Shown: positions 1-9,124, counted from the stretch's first letter. The stretch: 64,000 bases of DNA from Paenisporosarcina sp. HGH0030 (GCF_000411295.1 NZ_KE150421.1:621324-685323); one strand, 5' to 3'. Notes: generated from the sequence alone by a model not told the origin. Numbers and translations: made by a program.

Positions 1-1
1 T

Positions 2-559
2 GAGGACTTCCAACATACATCTTTAATTAAGGGGTATCCAATCACGTTTGATAAGTATGTAATAGCTAAATGTATCTCATTAATGCTCATAGTAGGTATA
101 TTTCTTCTAGAGTTATTTGTTTGCAGTCTACCGTTAATTTATTTTAAGGGATTTGGTAATCCTTCATTTCCGATTGCTATCTTTGATGGTATTTTTGAAG
201 TTTATCCAATATACCAATATCTAGGTGTATCTATGCTTTATATGATTTTGATTTCCATTTTTACAATACTATTATCAATAATATTAAATGTTTTATTGAA
301 GAATATGTATTTGACGCTTTTTGTGCAATTATTATTGTATATTTTCCCTATATTATTTCCAAACATGATAAACCTTGTACCGTTTAATCCGTTTAATTTT
401 TTGAATTTTCCGGGTATTTTGAATGGGCAATCTCTCGGCCTGGCAAACCCAGTCGTCCTAAATAGCACACATGGTCTTATCTATATCGGGATTAGTATTG
501 CCATAATGGTAGTCGCTGTAAAGTACTTCTTGACTACTGGGAAACTTAAAAAGATATAG
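2..559 (+). CDS. ABC-2 type transporter permease, C-terminal part (cut by window edge)
   Basis: The frame is open from base 2 and the gene continues upstream of the window. An ATG at 83 lies inside the frame but has no ribosome site. The protein is very hydrophobic, with four or five membrane segments, and ends with a short basic tail, as in ABC-2 permeases. The next two genes are a second permease and an ATPase, so this is one subunit of an ABC exporter. No substrate can be read from the sequence. The gap to the next gene is 11 bp with a GGGGAGTGAGG ribosome site, which indicates an operon. Confidence 0.7.
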   Translation, partial: EDFQHTSLIKGYPITFDKYVIAKCISLMLIVGIFLLELFVCSLPLIYFKGFGNPSFPIAIFDGIFEVYPIYQYLGVSMLYMILISIFTILLSIILNVLLKNMYLTLFVQLLLYIFPILFPNMINLVPFNPFNFLNFPGILNGQSLGLANPVVLNSTHGLIYIGISIAIMVVAVKYFLTTGKLKKI

Positions 560-570
560 GGGAGTGAGGA

Positions 571-1764
571 ATGTTGGCGTATTTTAAGTTTGAATTTTTC
601 CAATTTATTAGCAATAAGAAAAATATTGCAATTTATGTCATTCTACTTTTTTTCTCATGTTATTATGCACTAATAATTGCTCCAACATATAACCCTATTG
701 AAAAAGTAGATGAAAGTGAAATTGAAGCACGGTATCTAACAAGGGAGGAATTTCTAAATAATGTTGAGTTTAGTGCAGGAACACATTTTTTAACTCTTTT
801 TGCTATAGAAATATACCCAGAATGGAATGAATATGATAAAGGACGATTAGAAGCTATTAAACATCACAATCTGAAAGAGTATGCTGAGGCCACTTCTAAG
901 TGGTATGCGTACGCTGATAATATGATTTTTTACAGGGGAATGGGTGTCCTATTTTATAACCCGGGGTATTACACATTTGGAAATAATTATGCAACGATGG
1001 ACGGACACTATGCCTATTTACATTCTGCAAGTCGATACGAAGGATATACAGAAGGGAAATCGAGTTTATCTGTAAATGTTTTCGAAGAAAGGACAGCCTT
1101 ACAAACATTGCAACGTCTGTTACACTCTTACCTTCCGCTAATTCTCATTGTTAGCTGTATATTCTTCACGGTGGATATCGTGTTGAAGGATCGCCGGAAT
1201 CCAACACTGTTACAAGGCTTACCACTATCAAATTGGAGAAAGTTGCTTGTAAAAGGAGGAGTTGCCTTACTAGGTAGCATCCTATCAATTATTCCACTCT
1301 CTGTTGGTTTATTGATAATTGGTGGACGAAATGGATTTGGAGATTTTGATTTACCTGTACCGATATATTCTGCTGATGAAAAATTATTTTCAAATATAAT
1401 GCTATGGGAATATCTAATACAAAACATGCTCTTTATGGTTTTCTGGTTTTTATTCATCATTTCATTACTACTTCTTGTGAGTGTAATGTTAAAAAATGAG
1501 TTTGCAAATTTATTGGTAGGTAGTGTGTTTGTTATTGCTGAATTTATCTATTTTGATAGAGGTAATGGGACAGTTTGGAATGTTCAGTGGACTCCAACGA
1601 GCTATGTTCAAGTTGGGCAAATTATCTCGGGGTATCGAAACTATCTTTATAATTCCAAAGCACTCACATTTGAAGGCGGACTCTCCATATTAGGATTGTG
1701 TACGTGTATTTTTCTGTTATCCACTTTCTTGATTAGTAATCAAAGAAAGTTTAAGCTACTTTAG
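571..1764 (+). CDS. ABC-2 family transporter permease
   Basis: This 397-residue membrane protein has one N-terminal segment (about residues 18-36), a large extracellular loop of about 150 residues, and then five or six segments from about residue 185 to the end. This is the usual topology of the long ABC-2/YhgE-like permeases that pair with drug, peptide or lantibiotic exporters. It lies between another permease and an ATPase with gaps of 11 and 23 bp, so the three probably form one operon. The loop has no recognisable domain. The substrate is unknown. Confidence 0.72.
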   Translation: MLAYFKFEFFQFISNKKNIAIYVILLFFSCYYALIIAPTYNPIEKVDESEIEARYLTREEFLNNVEFSAGTHFLTLFAIEIYPEWNEYDKGRLEAIKHHNLKEYAEATSKWYAYADNMIFYRGMGVLFYNPGYYTFGNNYATMDGHYAYLHSASRYEGYTEGKSSLSVNVFEERTALQTLQRLLHSYLPLILIVSCIFFTVDIVLKDRRNPTLLQGLPLSNWRKLLVKGGVALLGSILSIIPLSVGLLIIGGRNGFGDFDLPVPIYSADEKLFSNIMLWEYLIQNMLFMVFWFLFIISLLLLVSVMLKNEFANLLVGSVFVIAEFIYFDRGNGTVWNVQWTPTSYVQVGQIISGYRNYLYNSKALTFEGGLSILGLCTCIFLLSTFLISNQRKFKLL

Positions 1765-1787
1765 TTTGATAGAGATGGAGTGAAGAT

Positions 1788-2696
1788 ATGATTGAATTAA
1801 AAAATATTGGTGTTCACTTTTCAAGTAGAGACATTTTAAAAGATGTTTCGGTGATGTTCAATCCGGGAGAAATTATTGGTTTGGTGGCTCCGAATGGGAC
1901 TGGAAAGTCAACGCTTATGAATGTAATCATGAATTATATCAACCCAAACAGTGGGAAAGTCATTCTAAATCATAAGTTAGAATATACAAATAAAAAGAAT
2001 GAAGTGAAAATACATCAACTAGTATCCATGATGCCTGATCAAGGTGACTTATATAATCAGATTTCGGGAAAAGAGCATTTAAAAATTTATTCCTCTATGT
2101 GGAACAGTAACCCAAAATTGATTGACAGTATAATAAATGAACTAGGAATGGCGTCATATATAGACAAGAAAACAGGAACGTATTCTTTGGGGATGCGCCA
2201 AAGACTTTGTTTTGCAATGCAAATTGTATCAGATACCCAAGTCATGTTAATGGACGAAGTGATGAACGGATTGGATCCTACTCATGTCGAACTTATTTCA
2301 AAAATACTAGTTAAAAAGAAAATCGAAGGAAAGACGATTATTGTGGCTTCTCATTTATTAGAAAACTTAGAAAAATATGCGAACCGTATTTTCTTTATGA
2401 AAAATGGAGAATTGATACTAGTCAATGCCATATCCCCAGGGTTTGAAGAAAGAGAAATCACAACCGTAAGAGTAAAAGAAATGACAGAGATGACAAAAGA
2501 AAAGTTTTCAAAAGAGTTTCCAGATACAAACGTACAATCATTGCCAAATGGCGGTACTCTATTAGATGTGCGCGGATATGATTCGGGGAAATTAGGAAAT
2601 ATAGTAGAGTTTCTTAATGAAAATCAATTAACAGAGTTTAGTTTCGGGAAAATAACATTAAATGACTTGTATTCAATGTATTATCAAGAAGGCTGA
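1788..2696 (+). CDS. ABC transporter ATP-binding protein (exporter type)
   Basis: The 302-residue protein energises the two permeases encoded just upstream. Walker A is PNGTGKST (about residues 36-43). The signature is degenerate, YSLGMRQRL instead of LSGGQ. Walker B is VMLMDEVMNGLD, followed by an SHLLENLE switch histidine. The C-terminal 80 residues form the extra domain seen in CcmA/BcrA-like exporter ATPases. A GGAGTGAAG ribosome site precedes the ATG. The family includes bacitracin and lantibiotic self-protection pumps, but nothing here proves that role. Confidence 0.85.
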   Translation: MIELKNIGVHFSSRDILKDVSVMFNPGEIIGLVAPNGTGKSTLMNVIMNYINPNSGKVILNHKLEYTNKKNEVKIHQLVSMMPDQGDLYNQISGKEHLKIYSSMWNSNPKLIDSIINELGMASYIDKKTGTYSLGMRQRLCFAMQIVSDTQVMLMDEVMNGLDPTHVELISKILVKKKIEGKTIIVASHLLENLEKYANRIFFMKNGELILVNAISPGFEEREITTVRVKEMTEMTKEKFSKEFPDTNVQSLPNGGTLLDVRGYDSGKLGNIVEFLNENQLTEFSFGKITLNDLYSMYYQEG

Positions 2697-2878
2697 GGTT
2701 ATAGGAAAATACCAAAGTCAGATTATGCTTACGTTCTAAGCTATCGTAATCATACTTTTATTAACTACTATACTCTTGAATTTTTAAGACAAAGATGTAT
2801 GAGTAAGACGGTTTAGTCACTATGTAGGATAGTTAAGATGGGATAAAACTCATTATCGTGGGAAAGCTAGCCTTGGTG

Positions 2879-3688
2879 ATGAAAATGAAAAATGGATGGA
2901 TATTAATAATATTTATTGTTTTAGGAGTGTTTTCTTTATCTATACATTCTGAAGAGGCAACACTCTTCAGTGATGCATCTAATAAAGATGAAATACTGGA
3001 GAGTTCATATATTTCTTCTGATGTAAAGATGCCTGGAATTAGGGAGAAAGTATCCTTTGAACGGTATGAAATTGTCGCAAAGTCAACTGAAGAGAATATT
3101 ACATTGTATGCAAAAAAAATGGAGGACTTAGAGAGCCAATATCGAGATTTTAAAATCGATTTCAAAGGTGAAACATACTCCAGACCTTTTTGGATGAACG
3201 TTACTAACCCTACGTATGCCCCGGAAATTTTTTACGAAGATATTAACAAAGACCAGAAGAAAGAGCTAATAATAATTTTAACGCGGGGATATGGTACTGG
3301 TGCTTTACTTGAAGAGGTTTATGTTTATAGATATACAAATGGATTGATTGACGTGCTAGTTGATGATCCTATAGCAATAATCAATAAAAACGTAAAAACC
3401 AAGTTAACGACTGAAAAAGCAGAAATAAGAATAGGTGACAAAGAATATAAAATTGATTTGGCCCCTTTACAAATAAATCCTACAAACTTATTTGAGGAAA
3501 TTGCTTTTGGCGGTGTAATAAAATATGAAGTAAAAGACCAACAACTTACCGCTACACTCCCAGCTCAAATTACTGCAGCTGGCTATCTTGGTGAAATAGT
3601 TATTGTATATGAATTTCGTGACAAAATGTATCAAGCAAAAACAATTGAATTCCAACCTAGTGAGTTATTGAAAAAACGGGTGGAGTAG
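2879..3688 (+). CDS. exported hypothetical protein
   Basis: The protein (269 residues from ATG 2879; a GTG at 2858 would add seven) has an N-terminal hydrophobic stretch (GWILIIFIVLGVFSLSI) that reads as a signal peptide or anchor. The middle carries a DINKDQKKELIIILTRGYGTG segment resembling the calcium-binding FG-GAP/VCBS-type turn found in several Bacillus secreted proteins. No enzyme motif was seen. It stands alone between the ABC operon and a convergent gene and is followed by a terminator hairpin. I do not recognise the family. Confidence 0.6.
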   Translation: MKMKNGWILIIFIVLGVFSLSIHSEEATLFSDASNKDEILESSYISSDVKMPGIREKVSFERYEIVAKSTEENITLYAKKMEDLESQYRDFKIDFKGETYSRPFWMNVTNPTYAPEIFYEDINKDQKKELIIILTRGYGTGALLEEVYVYRYTNGLIDVLVDDPIAIINKNVKTKLTTEKAEIRIGDKEYKIDLAPLQINPTNLFEEIAFGGVIKYEVKDQQLTATLPAQITAAGYLGEIVIVYEFRDKMYQAKTIEFQPSELLKKRVE

Positions 3689-3691
3689 TTA

Positions 3692-3723
3692 AAAGAGCAG
3701 CGATTAAAAAATCATTGCTCTTT
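3692..3723 (+). terminator. rho-independent terminator
   Basis: An AAAGAGCAGCGAT / ATCATTGCTCTTT stem with two G-U pairs follows the exported protein and faces the convergent gene downstream. Confidence 0.6.
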
Positions 3724-3783
3724 ACTAATTAATTTATTTGTTCAATGAAAGGACCATTATGCATGTTTACTTCGAGTGACGGC

Positions 3784-4113
3784 TCATCTTGACGTTTCTT
3801 GAAATTTAATATTAACTACTTCTTCAGTTTCGGTATTATATTCAATTCTTACATAAACGCCGAATTCTCTGTTACCATCTTTTAACCATAATTTAAATTT
3901 TTCAATGGTTGTATTCTCTTTAGATTCGCTTCCTTCATGTAGATAGTCAATAATATCTGCATTGGGATATTTAGATTTTGTCTCTGACATAGCGAGCTGT
4001 CCCCACTTAGCGTAAGCTGGAATTTCTCCTTGTGCATTAGCAATAGACGGAATATGTGTTGGTGTTGAATTAGCTGTAATAATAATTCCAAGTGCAATAA
4101 TTGTTTTTCGCAT
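3784..4113 (-). CDS. small secreted YqzG/YhdC-like protein (DUF3889)
   Basis: The start is set at ATG 4113 because AAGGAGTTGAG lies just upstream; the longer frame to 4167 has no ribosome site. The 109-residue product opens with MRKTIIALGIIITANSTPTH, a signal peptide, and continues with a conserved acidic core (AKWGQLAMSETKSKYPNADI, then KFKLWLKDG). This resembles the DUF3889 family of B. subtilis YqzG and YhdC. The biochemical role of that family is unknown to me. No operon partners. Confidence 0.65.
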   Translation of the reverse strand: MRKTIIALGIIITANSTPTHIPSIANAQGEIPAYAKWGQLAMSETKSKYPNADIIDYLHEGSESKENTTIEKFKLWLKDGNREFGVYVRIEYNTETEEVVNIKFQETSR

Positions 4114-4228
4114 AATTAATCTCAACTCCTTTTTTATAGGATGAGTCATTTGCTTAAATTCATTCAATCCATACCTCTTTAGATGTTACTGACTCAAGGC
4201 CAGCTCGCCAATATCTCTGGTACGTAAT

Positions 4229-4266
4229 AGAACGCGCATTTTATAAAAATATAAAATGTGCGTTCT
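4229..4266. other. long hairpin in intergenic region
   Basis: A 16-bp stem (AGAACGCGCATTTTAT with ATAAAATGTGCGTTCT, one G-U pair) encloses a 6-nt loop. It lies downstream of the oxidoreductase gene (minus strand) and upstream of the DUF3889 gene. It lacks a clear T-run, so it may be a terminator or an RNA structure. Confidence 0.5.
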
Positions 4267-4327
4267 CTCATTTTCATTAAATAATCAATTCTAGTTTTTT
4301 CGCTACTATATTATTTCAACAACTCTT

Positions 4328-5296
4328 TCACACAGTGATGACAACTTTTCCTTGAGCGTGACCTTCTTCAAAATACCTGAAAGCATCAGGTACTTCACTG
4401 ATCTTATAACATCTATCAATAACTGGTTTTACTTTGCCGGCTTCAAGTAGTTCTTTCATAAAAATCAGATCTTTTTGGTTTGCACTTTGTAACATGGTAC
4501 CCATTTTTTTATTGCTGATAAATGAATGCCAAGGTCCAAGTACCATTGCCTGGGTTAGTTGTGCACCGGCACCTCCGACCATAACATAATTTCCTTTGGG
4601 ATTTAATGAACGCTTATAAGCAGAAATGGGTTTGTATCCGTTAACAGCAAGAATCAGGTCATAACGCTCCGCTTTTTTTGTGAAATCTTCCTTGGTATAG
4701 TCAATGACATGGGCTGCTCCAATCGATTGCACGATGTCCACATTTCTCGTACTGCAAACAGCAGTTACCTCAGCCCCAAAAGACTTGGCAATCTGTACTG
4801 CGAAAGTACCCACGCCACCAGAGGCACCATTAATCAATACTTTTTGACCTGACTGAATTTTGCCTTTATCCCGGAGACCCTGTAAGGCTGTGACTCCCGC
4901 CATAGGTACAGCAGCAGCTTCCACAAAGGAAATATTGGCTGGCTTTATGGCCAATGCATTTTCAGGAACAGCTACATATTCGGCAAATCCAGACCACCCA
5001 CAACTAGATAGATCTCCGAATACCTCATCGCCTGGTTGAAACTGTTTAACATATTTTCCGACTGCTTCAACACGACCCGCTATGTCACCGCCAGGTATGG
5101 AGTATTTGGGTTTTAGAAGTCCGAAAGCAAAGCGGGCTAAGAACGGTTCTCCTCTCAAAAGTACCAGGTTACCATAGTTCACGGATGCTGCATGAATCTT
5201 AACGAGTACTTGATTGTCCTCGGGAGTGGGTTTTTCCACCTCTGACATTTCAAGAACATCAGGTGAACCATATTTGTAACACACAATAGCTTTCAG
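4328..5296 (-). CDS. zinc-type alcohol dehydrogenase / quinone oxidoreductase family protein
   Basis: This is a medium-chain dehydrogenase/reductase of the quinone reductase branch that uses NAD(P)H. The cofactor-binding segment GASGGVGTFAVQIAKSFGAEV is clear and the N-terminal GroES-like fold carries GGDIAGRVEAVG. Zinc ligands are not evident, as in QOR-like members. The start is unusual: AGGAGG at about 5304-5309 is correctly spaced only from a CTG at 5296, giving M-K-A-I-V-C-Y-K-Y-G, which is the normal beginning of this family. The first ATG/GTG alternative (GTG 5284) would drop four conserved residues. Length from CTG is 322 residues. Confidence 0.82.
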   Translation of the reverse strand: MKAIVCYKYGSPDVLEMSEVEKPTPEDNQVLVKIHAASVNYGNLVLLRGEPFLARFAFGLLKPKYSIPGGDIAGRVEAVGKYVKQFQPGDEVFGDLSSCGWSGFAEYVAVPENALAIKPANISFVEAAAVPMAGVTALQGLRDKGKIQSGQKVLINGASGGVGTFAVQIAKSFGAEVTAVCSTRNVDIVQSIGAAHVIDYTKEDFTKKAERYDLILAVNGYKPISAYKRSLNPKGNYVMVGGAGAQLTQAMVLGPWHSFISNKKMGTMLQSANQKDLIFMKELLEAGKVKPVIDRCYKISEVPDAFRYFEEGHAQGKVVITV

Positions 5297-5573
5297 AATT
5301 TTTCCTCCTAATTCCCTTCGAATTCTTCCTTAAAGACTATAAAGATTGTCTTATTTATAGATATTCCAGTAAAGAGTTAATCAAGACTGGTATTTGTAAA
5401 AAATCACACTAGTTAGATTAACAACGATTGACTACAAGTAAGAGCTGGATACTTAAAAATGTTAAAAAGTCACTAGCATTTTCATTTGGACAAAAAAATG
5501 TCACAAGCATTAATGACGTCATATGACTGATTATTTGATACGATGTTAGGAGTATCGTAAAGGAGCGACTTTG

Positions 5574-6284
5574 ATGACGACAGATATCAATTTACTATTG
5601 GCATTTGGAGCCGGATTTTTAAGCTTCATCTCGCCGTGTACTCTGCCTTTATATCCAGCATTTCTTTCTTATATAACTGGCATGACATTGGATGAATTGA
5701 AAACGAATCGAGGCATTTTGCAAAGACGAGGTATGTTGCATACTCTATTTTTCTTGATTGGTTTTTCAAGCATTTTTATTGCACTCGGATTTAGTACAAG
5801 TTTGTTCTATACGTTTTTCCAGCAGAATCAAGAATTAATCCGCCAAGTTGGTGCGATTTTTATCGTATTATTTGGTCTGCTTGTTGTGGGCGTGTTCAAA
5901 CCTGAGTTTTTAATGAAAGAACGAAGAATTCAGTTTAAAAACCGACCATCCGGTTATTTAGGGACGGTATTAATAGGAATGGCCTTTGCAGCTGGATGGC
6001 AACCATGCACGGGGCCGATTTTGGCGTCAGTGTTTGTATTGGCTACAGATAACCCTGGTTCAGGTGTATGGTATATGCTTGCTTATGTTCTTGGATTCGC
6101 TATTCCGTTCTTCGTACTGTCCTTATTCATTACAAGACTTGGGTGGATTCGAAAACACAATGCGAAAATCGTGAAGATTGGCGGATATGTCATGATCGCT
6201 GTCGGGATATTACTATTCTTTGATGGGATGACATACATCATCCGTATATTAAGTCCGATTTTTGGTGACTTCCAAGGGTTTTAA
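5574..6284 (+). CDS. ccdA: cytochrome c biogenesis membrane protein CcdA
   Basis: CcdA carries reducing power across the membrane for apocytochrome c and for spore-envelope thiol chemistry. The 236-residue protein has six membrane segments. The two redox cysteines are in [11 protein letters not shown] (near residue 22) and GWQPCTGPI (near residue 144). ATG 5574 is preferred over TTG 5571 because AGGAG lies 8 bases away. It is followed by a thioredoxin-like gene, ccdC and, facing it, yneK, close to the order in B. subtilis. Confidence 0.93.
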   Translation: MTTDINLLLAFGAGFLSFISPCTLPLYPAFLSYITGMTLDELKTNRGILQRRGMLHTLFFLIGFSSIFIALGFSTSLFYTFFQQNQELIRQVGAIFIVLFGLLVVGVFKPEFLMKERRIQFKNRPSGYLGTVLIGMAFAAGWQPCTGPILASVFVLATDNPGSGVWYMLAYVLGFAIPFFVLSLFITRLGWIRKHNAKIVKIGGYVMIAVGILLFFDGMTYIIRILSPIFGDFQGF

Positions 6285-6318
6285 CAGGTAAAATAAATGG
6301 TATGAGGCAGAGGTGGTG

Positions 6319-6654
6319 TTGAAGATTAAATCCATATCAACTTATGAACAATGGCAGGAAGTCGTTCAACGCGAGAAGCATCTGCTGCTAATTGTGAAAA
6401 CGACGAACTGCTCGGTATGTGAAGGGTTATATCCGCAAATCGCTGCACTTGAAGATGAAGTGTCCATTCCGTTTTATGTCGTGAATGCAGCAGAGGTACC
6501 TGAACTTGCAGGGCAGCTCAGTTTATTTACAGCACCGGTTGTCATATTGATGTTACAAGGAAAAGAGTATGCAAGGTATGCAAGGTTTGTACCTGTGAAA
6601 GAAGTACTAGAAAAATTACAAGAATTACAGAAATGGGAGGAATCCAATGTTTGA
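6319..6654 (+). CDS. thioredoxin-like protein in the ccd operon
   Basis: This small thioredoxin-fold protein has a CSVC active site (about residue 34) in the context VKTTNCSVCEGLYPQIAAL, followed by the cis-proline equivalent TAPVVIL. The start is uncertain: TTG 6319 with AGAGG five bases away, or GTG at 6313. It overlaps ccdC by 8 bp. It sits where B. subtilis has the response-regulator-like yneI/ccdB, so it may be the cytosolic electron donor for CcdA. That role is inference from position. Confidence 0.8.
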   Translation: MKIKSISTYEQWQEVVQREKHLLLIVKTTNCSVCEGLYPQIAALEDEVSIPFYVVNAAEVPELAGQLSLFTAPVVILMLQGKEYARYARFVPVKEVLEKLQELQKWEESNV

Positions 6655-7174
6655 ACTGTATAAACAAATTCCTTCACAATGGCTAATCATTGGTTCAACC
6701 ATCATGGCAGTGGTCATGGGGACAATTGTGATGATGGTACGCGCGAAATCTGCGAATAGACCGGTCAGTGCGAAGAAAATAATACTGCCACCATTGTTCA
6801 TGTCTACAGGGGCTTTGATGTTTGTATTTGAATATTTCCGTGTTCCTCCAATGCAAATTGCAGAGGCACTTGGTGTAGGATTGCTGTTTTCATTGGTGTT
6901 AATTTGGACGTCCAAATTCGAAGTGAAAAATAACAACATTTACTTGAAACAATCGAAAGCCTTTATTTTTATATTAATTGGTTTGCTGATTATAAGAGTC
7001 ATTGCAAAAGTCATTCTAAGCTCGACGATTGATGTAGGCGAGTTAAGTGGAATGTTCTGGATCCTTGCTTTTGGCATGATAGTGCCATGGCGCATTGCGA
7101 TGCTGATTCAATATAAAAATCTCGAGAAGAAAATCATCCATAATCACACAGAAAAGCCGACCTTAACTTCATAG
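6647..7174 (+). CDS. ccdC: CcdC family cytochrome c biogenesis membrane protein
   Basis: The 175-residue protein has about five membrane segments and begins inside the thioredoxin-like gene. Recognisable features are a first helix (WLIIGSTIMAVVMGTIVMM), the PPLFMSTGALMFVFEYFR segment and the C-terminal IVPWRIAMLIQY. These match B. subtilis CcdC (YneJ), which sits in the same operon but whose function there is dispensable. A GGGAGG ribosome site precedes ATG 6647. Confidence 0.85.
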   Translation: MFELYKQIPSQWLIIGSTIMAVVMGTIVMMVRAKSANRPVSAKKIILPPLFMSTGALMFVFEYFRVPPMQIAEALGVGLLFSLVLIWTSKFEVKNNNIYLKQSKAFIFILIGLLIIRVIAKVILSSTIDVGELSGMFWILAFGMIVPWRIAMLIQYKNLEKKIIHNHTEKPTLTS

Positions 7175-7186
7175 GTCGGCTTTTTT
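7152..7186. terminator. bidirectional terminator between ccdC and yneK
   Basis: A 12-bp perfect stem AAAAGCCGACCT / AGGTCGGCTTTT begins inside the end of ccdC and is followed by a T-run. It terminates ccdC transcripts, and possibly those of the converging gene. Confidence 0.85.
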
Positions 7187-7247
7187 CTATATTTGTTAGC
7201 TATTTAGCTCAATCCGCACGGGGGCCTGACGTGAGTCGCTTTTAGGT

Positions 7248-7679
7248 TTAAAACAAATGTTCATAAGGAGTCATATCAATTTTCATAGACTCAAGCTTTT
7301 TGCGTAGGAATTTATGATCTCGCTTCGGTGTTGCTTGAATATATCCTCGAATAATATGATCATGCTCAATGGAAGTCGCTTTTTCCTCCAAAGCAATTTG
7401 ACCCACTTTACCCGCAATCTTTTGTTTAGCAACTGGTCTGAATAATTCAGGAACAGGAGTGACCAGCTCATTCAACATCAACTTTGCTTGATCTCCCCAT
7501 AAGTGTAGAGACTCCTGGACGTAATGCTCTTCCCAGTCAAGTACGGATTTTCCATCATCTTTCGGCAACACTTTTAAAAACTTGCGGAACATGAAGTAGC
7601 CACCAATGGCAAACAGGCCGGCAAGTACAAATACCCAAAATACAATAAACCACAAAAACCAACCATCTAAGCCCAACAT
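7248..7679 (-). CDS. DUF2621 family membrane protein (YneK-like)
   Basis: The 143-residue protein has one N-terminal membrane helix (WFLWFIVFWVFVLAGLFAIGG), then KFLKVLPKDDGKS and a soluble region with a conserved WEEHYVQESLHLWG segment. This is the DUF2621 family typified by B. subtilis YneK, which also neighbours ccdC. ATG 7679 with AGAGGTGAG upstream is preferred over GTG 7685. The role is unknown. Here it converges on ccdC. Confidence 0.8.
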   Translation of the reverse strand: MLGLDGWFLWFIVFWVFVLAGLFAIGGYFMFRKFLKVLPKDDGKSVLDWEEHYVQESLHLWGDQAKLMLNELVTPVPELFRPVAKQKIAGKVGQIALEEKATSIEHDHIIRGYIQATPKRDHKFLRKKLESMKIDMTPYEHLF

Positions 7680-7795
7680 TCTCACCTCTTATACACGATT
7701 CTTCTATTATAGAAGGTTTTGGCAAAAAAAACACGCCCTATGTATCTTTTTTCTTGTTTTCTCTCTATGTAATGAGTGAAAGGAGGTGATGCAAC

Positions 7796-8014
7796 ATGGC
7801 AAACGTTGATTTCAAAGAAGCGGTTGTACGTTTAACGTATGACGCAGGACTCACTCAGGATGGGAAAATGATTAAAAAAGCGAAAACGTACCGCAATGTA
7901 AAACAAACTGCAACAGCTGACCAATTATCGGAATTAACAGGCATACTATCTAGCTTTTCATCGTTTCCGATTATCGCTGCTGAGAAAATTGAAACAGGTA
8001 ATATCCAAAACTAA
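7796..8014 (+). CDS. DUF1659 family small protein
   Basis: The 72-residue soluble protein contains VRLTYDAGLTQDGKMIKKAKTYRNV followed by a helix, the standard DUF1659 layout. An AAAGGAGGTGAT ribosome site is close to perfect, so expression is probably high. It forms a set with the DUF2922 and YvrJ genes that is common in Bacillales; no function is established for the set. Confidence 0.85.
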   Translation: MANVDFKEAVVRLTYDAGLTQDGKMIKKAKTYRNVKQTATADQLSELTGILSSFSSFPIIAAEKIETGNIQN

Positions 8015-8034
8015 TGGAGAGAGGAGACTAACAA

Positions 8035-8247
8035 ATGGCACAAGTACTCGAAATGCAATTTGAAACAGCTGGTGGCAAAAAACTTTCTGTTTCCATCGAT
8101 GATCCACGTGCGGATTTAACTGCACTGGAAGTGGAAACTGGGATGCAAGCAGTAATTGCAAGCGCAGTCTTTGAAGTGGATGGATTCGGTTTAGCTAATG
8201 CTTATAATGCACGTTTAATCGAACGAAATGTAACGGATCTGGTGTAA
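8035..8247 (+). CDS. DUF2922 family small protein
   Basis: The 70-residue protein reads MAQVLEMQFETAGGKKLS followed by SIDDPRADLT and VETGMQAVIASAVFEVDG, the hallmark of DUF2922. It follows the DUF1659 gene by 20 bp with a GGAGAGAGGAG ribosome site, so the two are cotranscribed. The function is not known. Confidence 0.85.
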   Translation: MAQVLEMQFETAGGKKLSVSIDDPRADLTALEVETGMQAVIASAVFEVDGFGLANAYNARLIERNVTDLV

Positions 8248-8253
8248 TACCAT

Positions 8254-8290
8254 AAAAGGCTGCCCCGAAAAGTGGGGCGGCCTTTTATTT
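8254..8290 (+). terminator. terminator after the DUF2922 gene
   Basis: A 13-bp stem AAAAGGCTGCCCC / GGGGCGGCCTTTT (one G-U pair) with a following T-rich stretch. It sits between DUF2922 and the YvrJ gene, so YvrJ would receive only readthrough. Confidence 0.8.
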
Positions 8291-8307
8291 TACAAGGAGG
8301 TTAAAAT

Positions 8308-8436
8308 ATGGAGCAATGGCTGAAGTTAATTCAAGAAGTAGGTTTTCCGATCTTCGTGTCGTTTTATTTGATGCACCGTGTGGAAACAAAACTTCAACTC
8401 ATTCACGAAGCGTTGTTATCATTAAAAAACGGATAG
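8308..8436 (+). CDS. YvrJ family small membrane protein
   Basis: The 42-residue reading frame begins MEQWLKLIQEVGFPIFVSFY, a single membrane helix, followed by RVETKLQLIHEALLSLK. This is the YvrJ family, which commonly follows DUF1659 and DUF2922 genes. A perfect AAGGAGG lies seven bases before the ATG. It is a real gene despite its size; the function is unknown. Confidence 0.85.
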   Translation: MEQWLKLIQEVGFPIFVSFYLMHRVETKLQLIHEALLSLKNG

Positions 8437-8527
8437 ACACAAATTCGTTGAAATCGCTGGATACTCCCTCCTTGAATTCATAAATCCGATTCGATAAGAT
8501 GAATAGGAGCGAAAGTGGGGAGAGTCC

Positions 8528-9124
8528 ATGACGAAACTAACAAAAGCGTTCATAGTCATAACTTTGAGCGTAATCTTATTGGCTGGATGTAATTCAAATA
8601 AGTTTAAAGCAGAAACTGACTGGGAAGTAGAATCTTTTTCACATGAATCACAACGTGGGGAAGACGTATCCTTGGATAGTTTAAAAGGGAAAGTATGGTT
8701 GGCAACATTTATTTTCACTAATTGTGAAACGGTGTGTCCGCCGATGACAATGAATATGACAATGGTGCAAGATGAATTAATCAAATTGGGTGTGGAAGAT
8801 TATAAAATCGTCGCATTTAGCGTAGATCCAAAAGTGGATACACCTGAAATCTTAACAGAATACTTAGCTAAATTTAACCCACCTGACGAAACCAAATGGG
8901 AATTGCTTTCGGGTTATGATCCTGTTTATATTGAACAATTTGCGAAAGAATCATTTAAATCTTTAGTCAAAGCTGATCCTTCCTCCAATCAAGTGGTCCA
9001 TGGGCAAAGCTTCTACTTAGTCGATCAAAACGGTGTAGTTGTAAAAAGCTACAATGGCTTTCAAGATGTGCAAAAAGAAGAAATCGCATCTGACATGAAA
9101 GCATTAATCGAACAAGGAAAGTAA
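8528..9124 (+). CDS. SCO1/SenC family copper chaperone lipoprotein
   Basis: The protein delivers copper to cytochrome c oxidase. The 198-residue product has a lipobox (LLAGC, Cys21), a thioredoxin fold and the copper site CETVCPP (about residues 66-72) with the partner histidine in VVHGQSFYLVD. GAAAGTGGGGAGA precedes ATG 8528. Its closeness to the cytochrome c biogenesis genes fits a role in respiratory chain assembly. In B. subtilis the equivalent is YpmQ/BsSCO. Confidence 0.9.
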   Translation: MTKLTKAFIVITLSVILLAGCNSNKFKAETDWEVESFSHESQRGEDVSLDSLKGKVWLATFIFTNCETVCPPMTMNMTMVQDELIKLGVEDYKIVAFSVDPKVDTPEILTEYLAKFNPPDETKWELLSGYDPVYIEQFAKESFKSLVKADPSSNQVVHGQSFYLVDQNGVVVKSYNGFQDVQKEEIASDMKALIEQGK

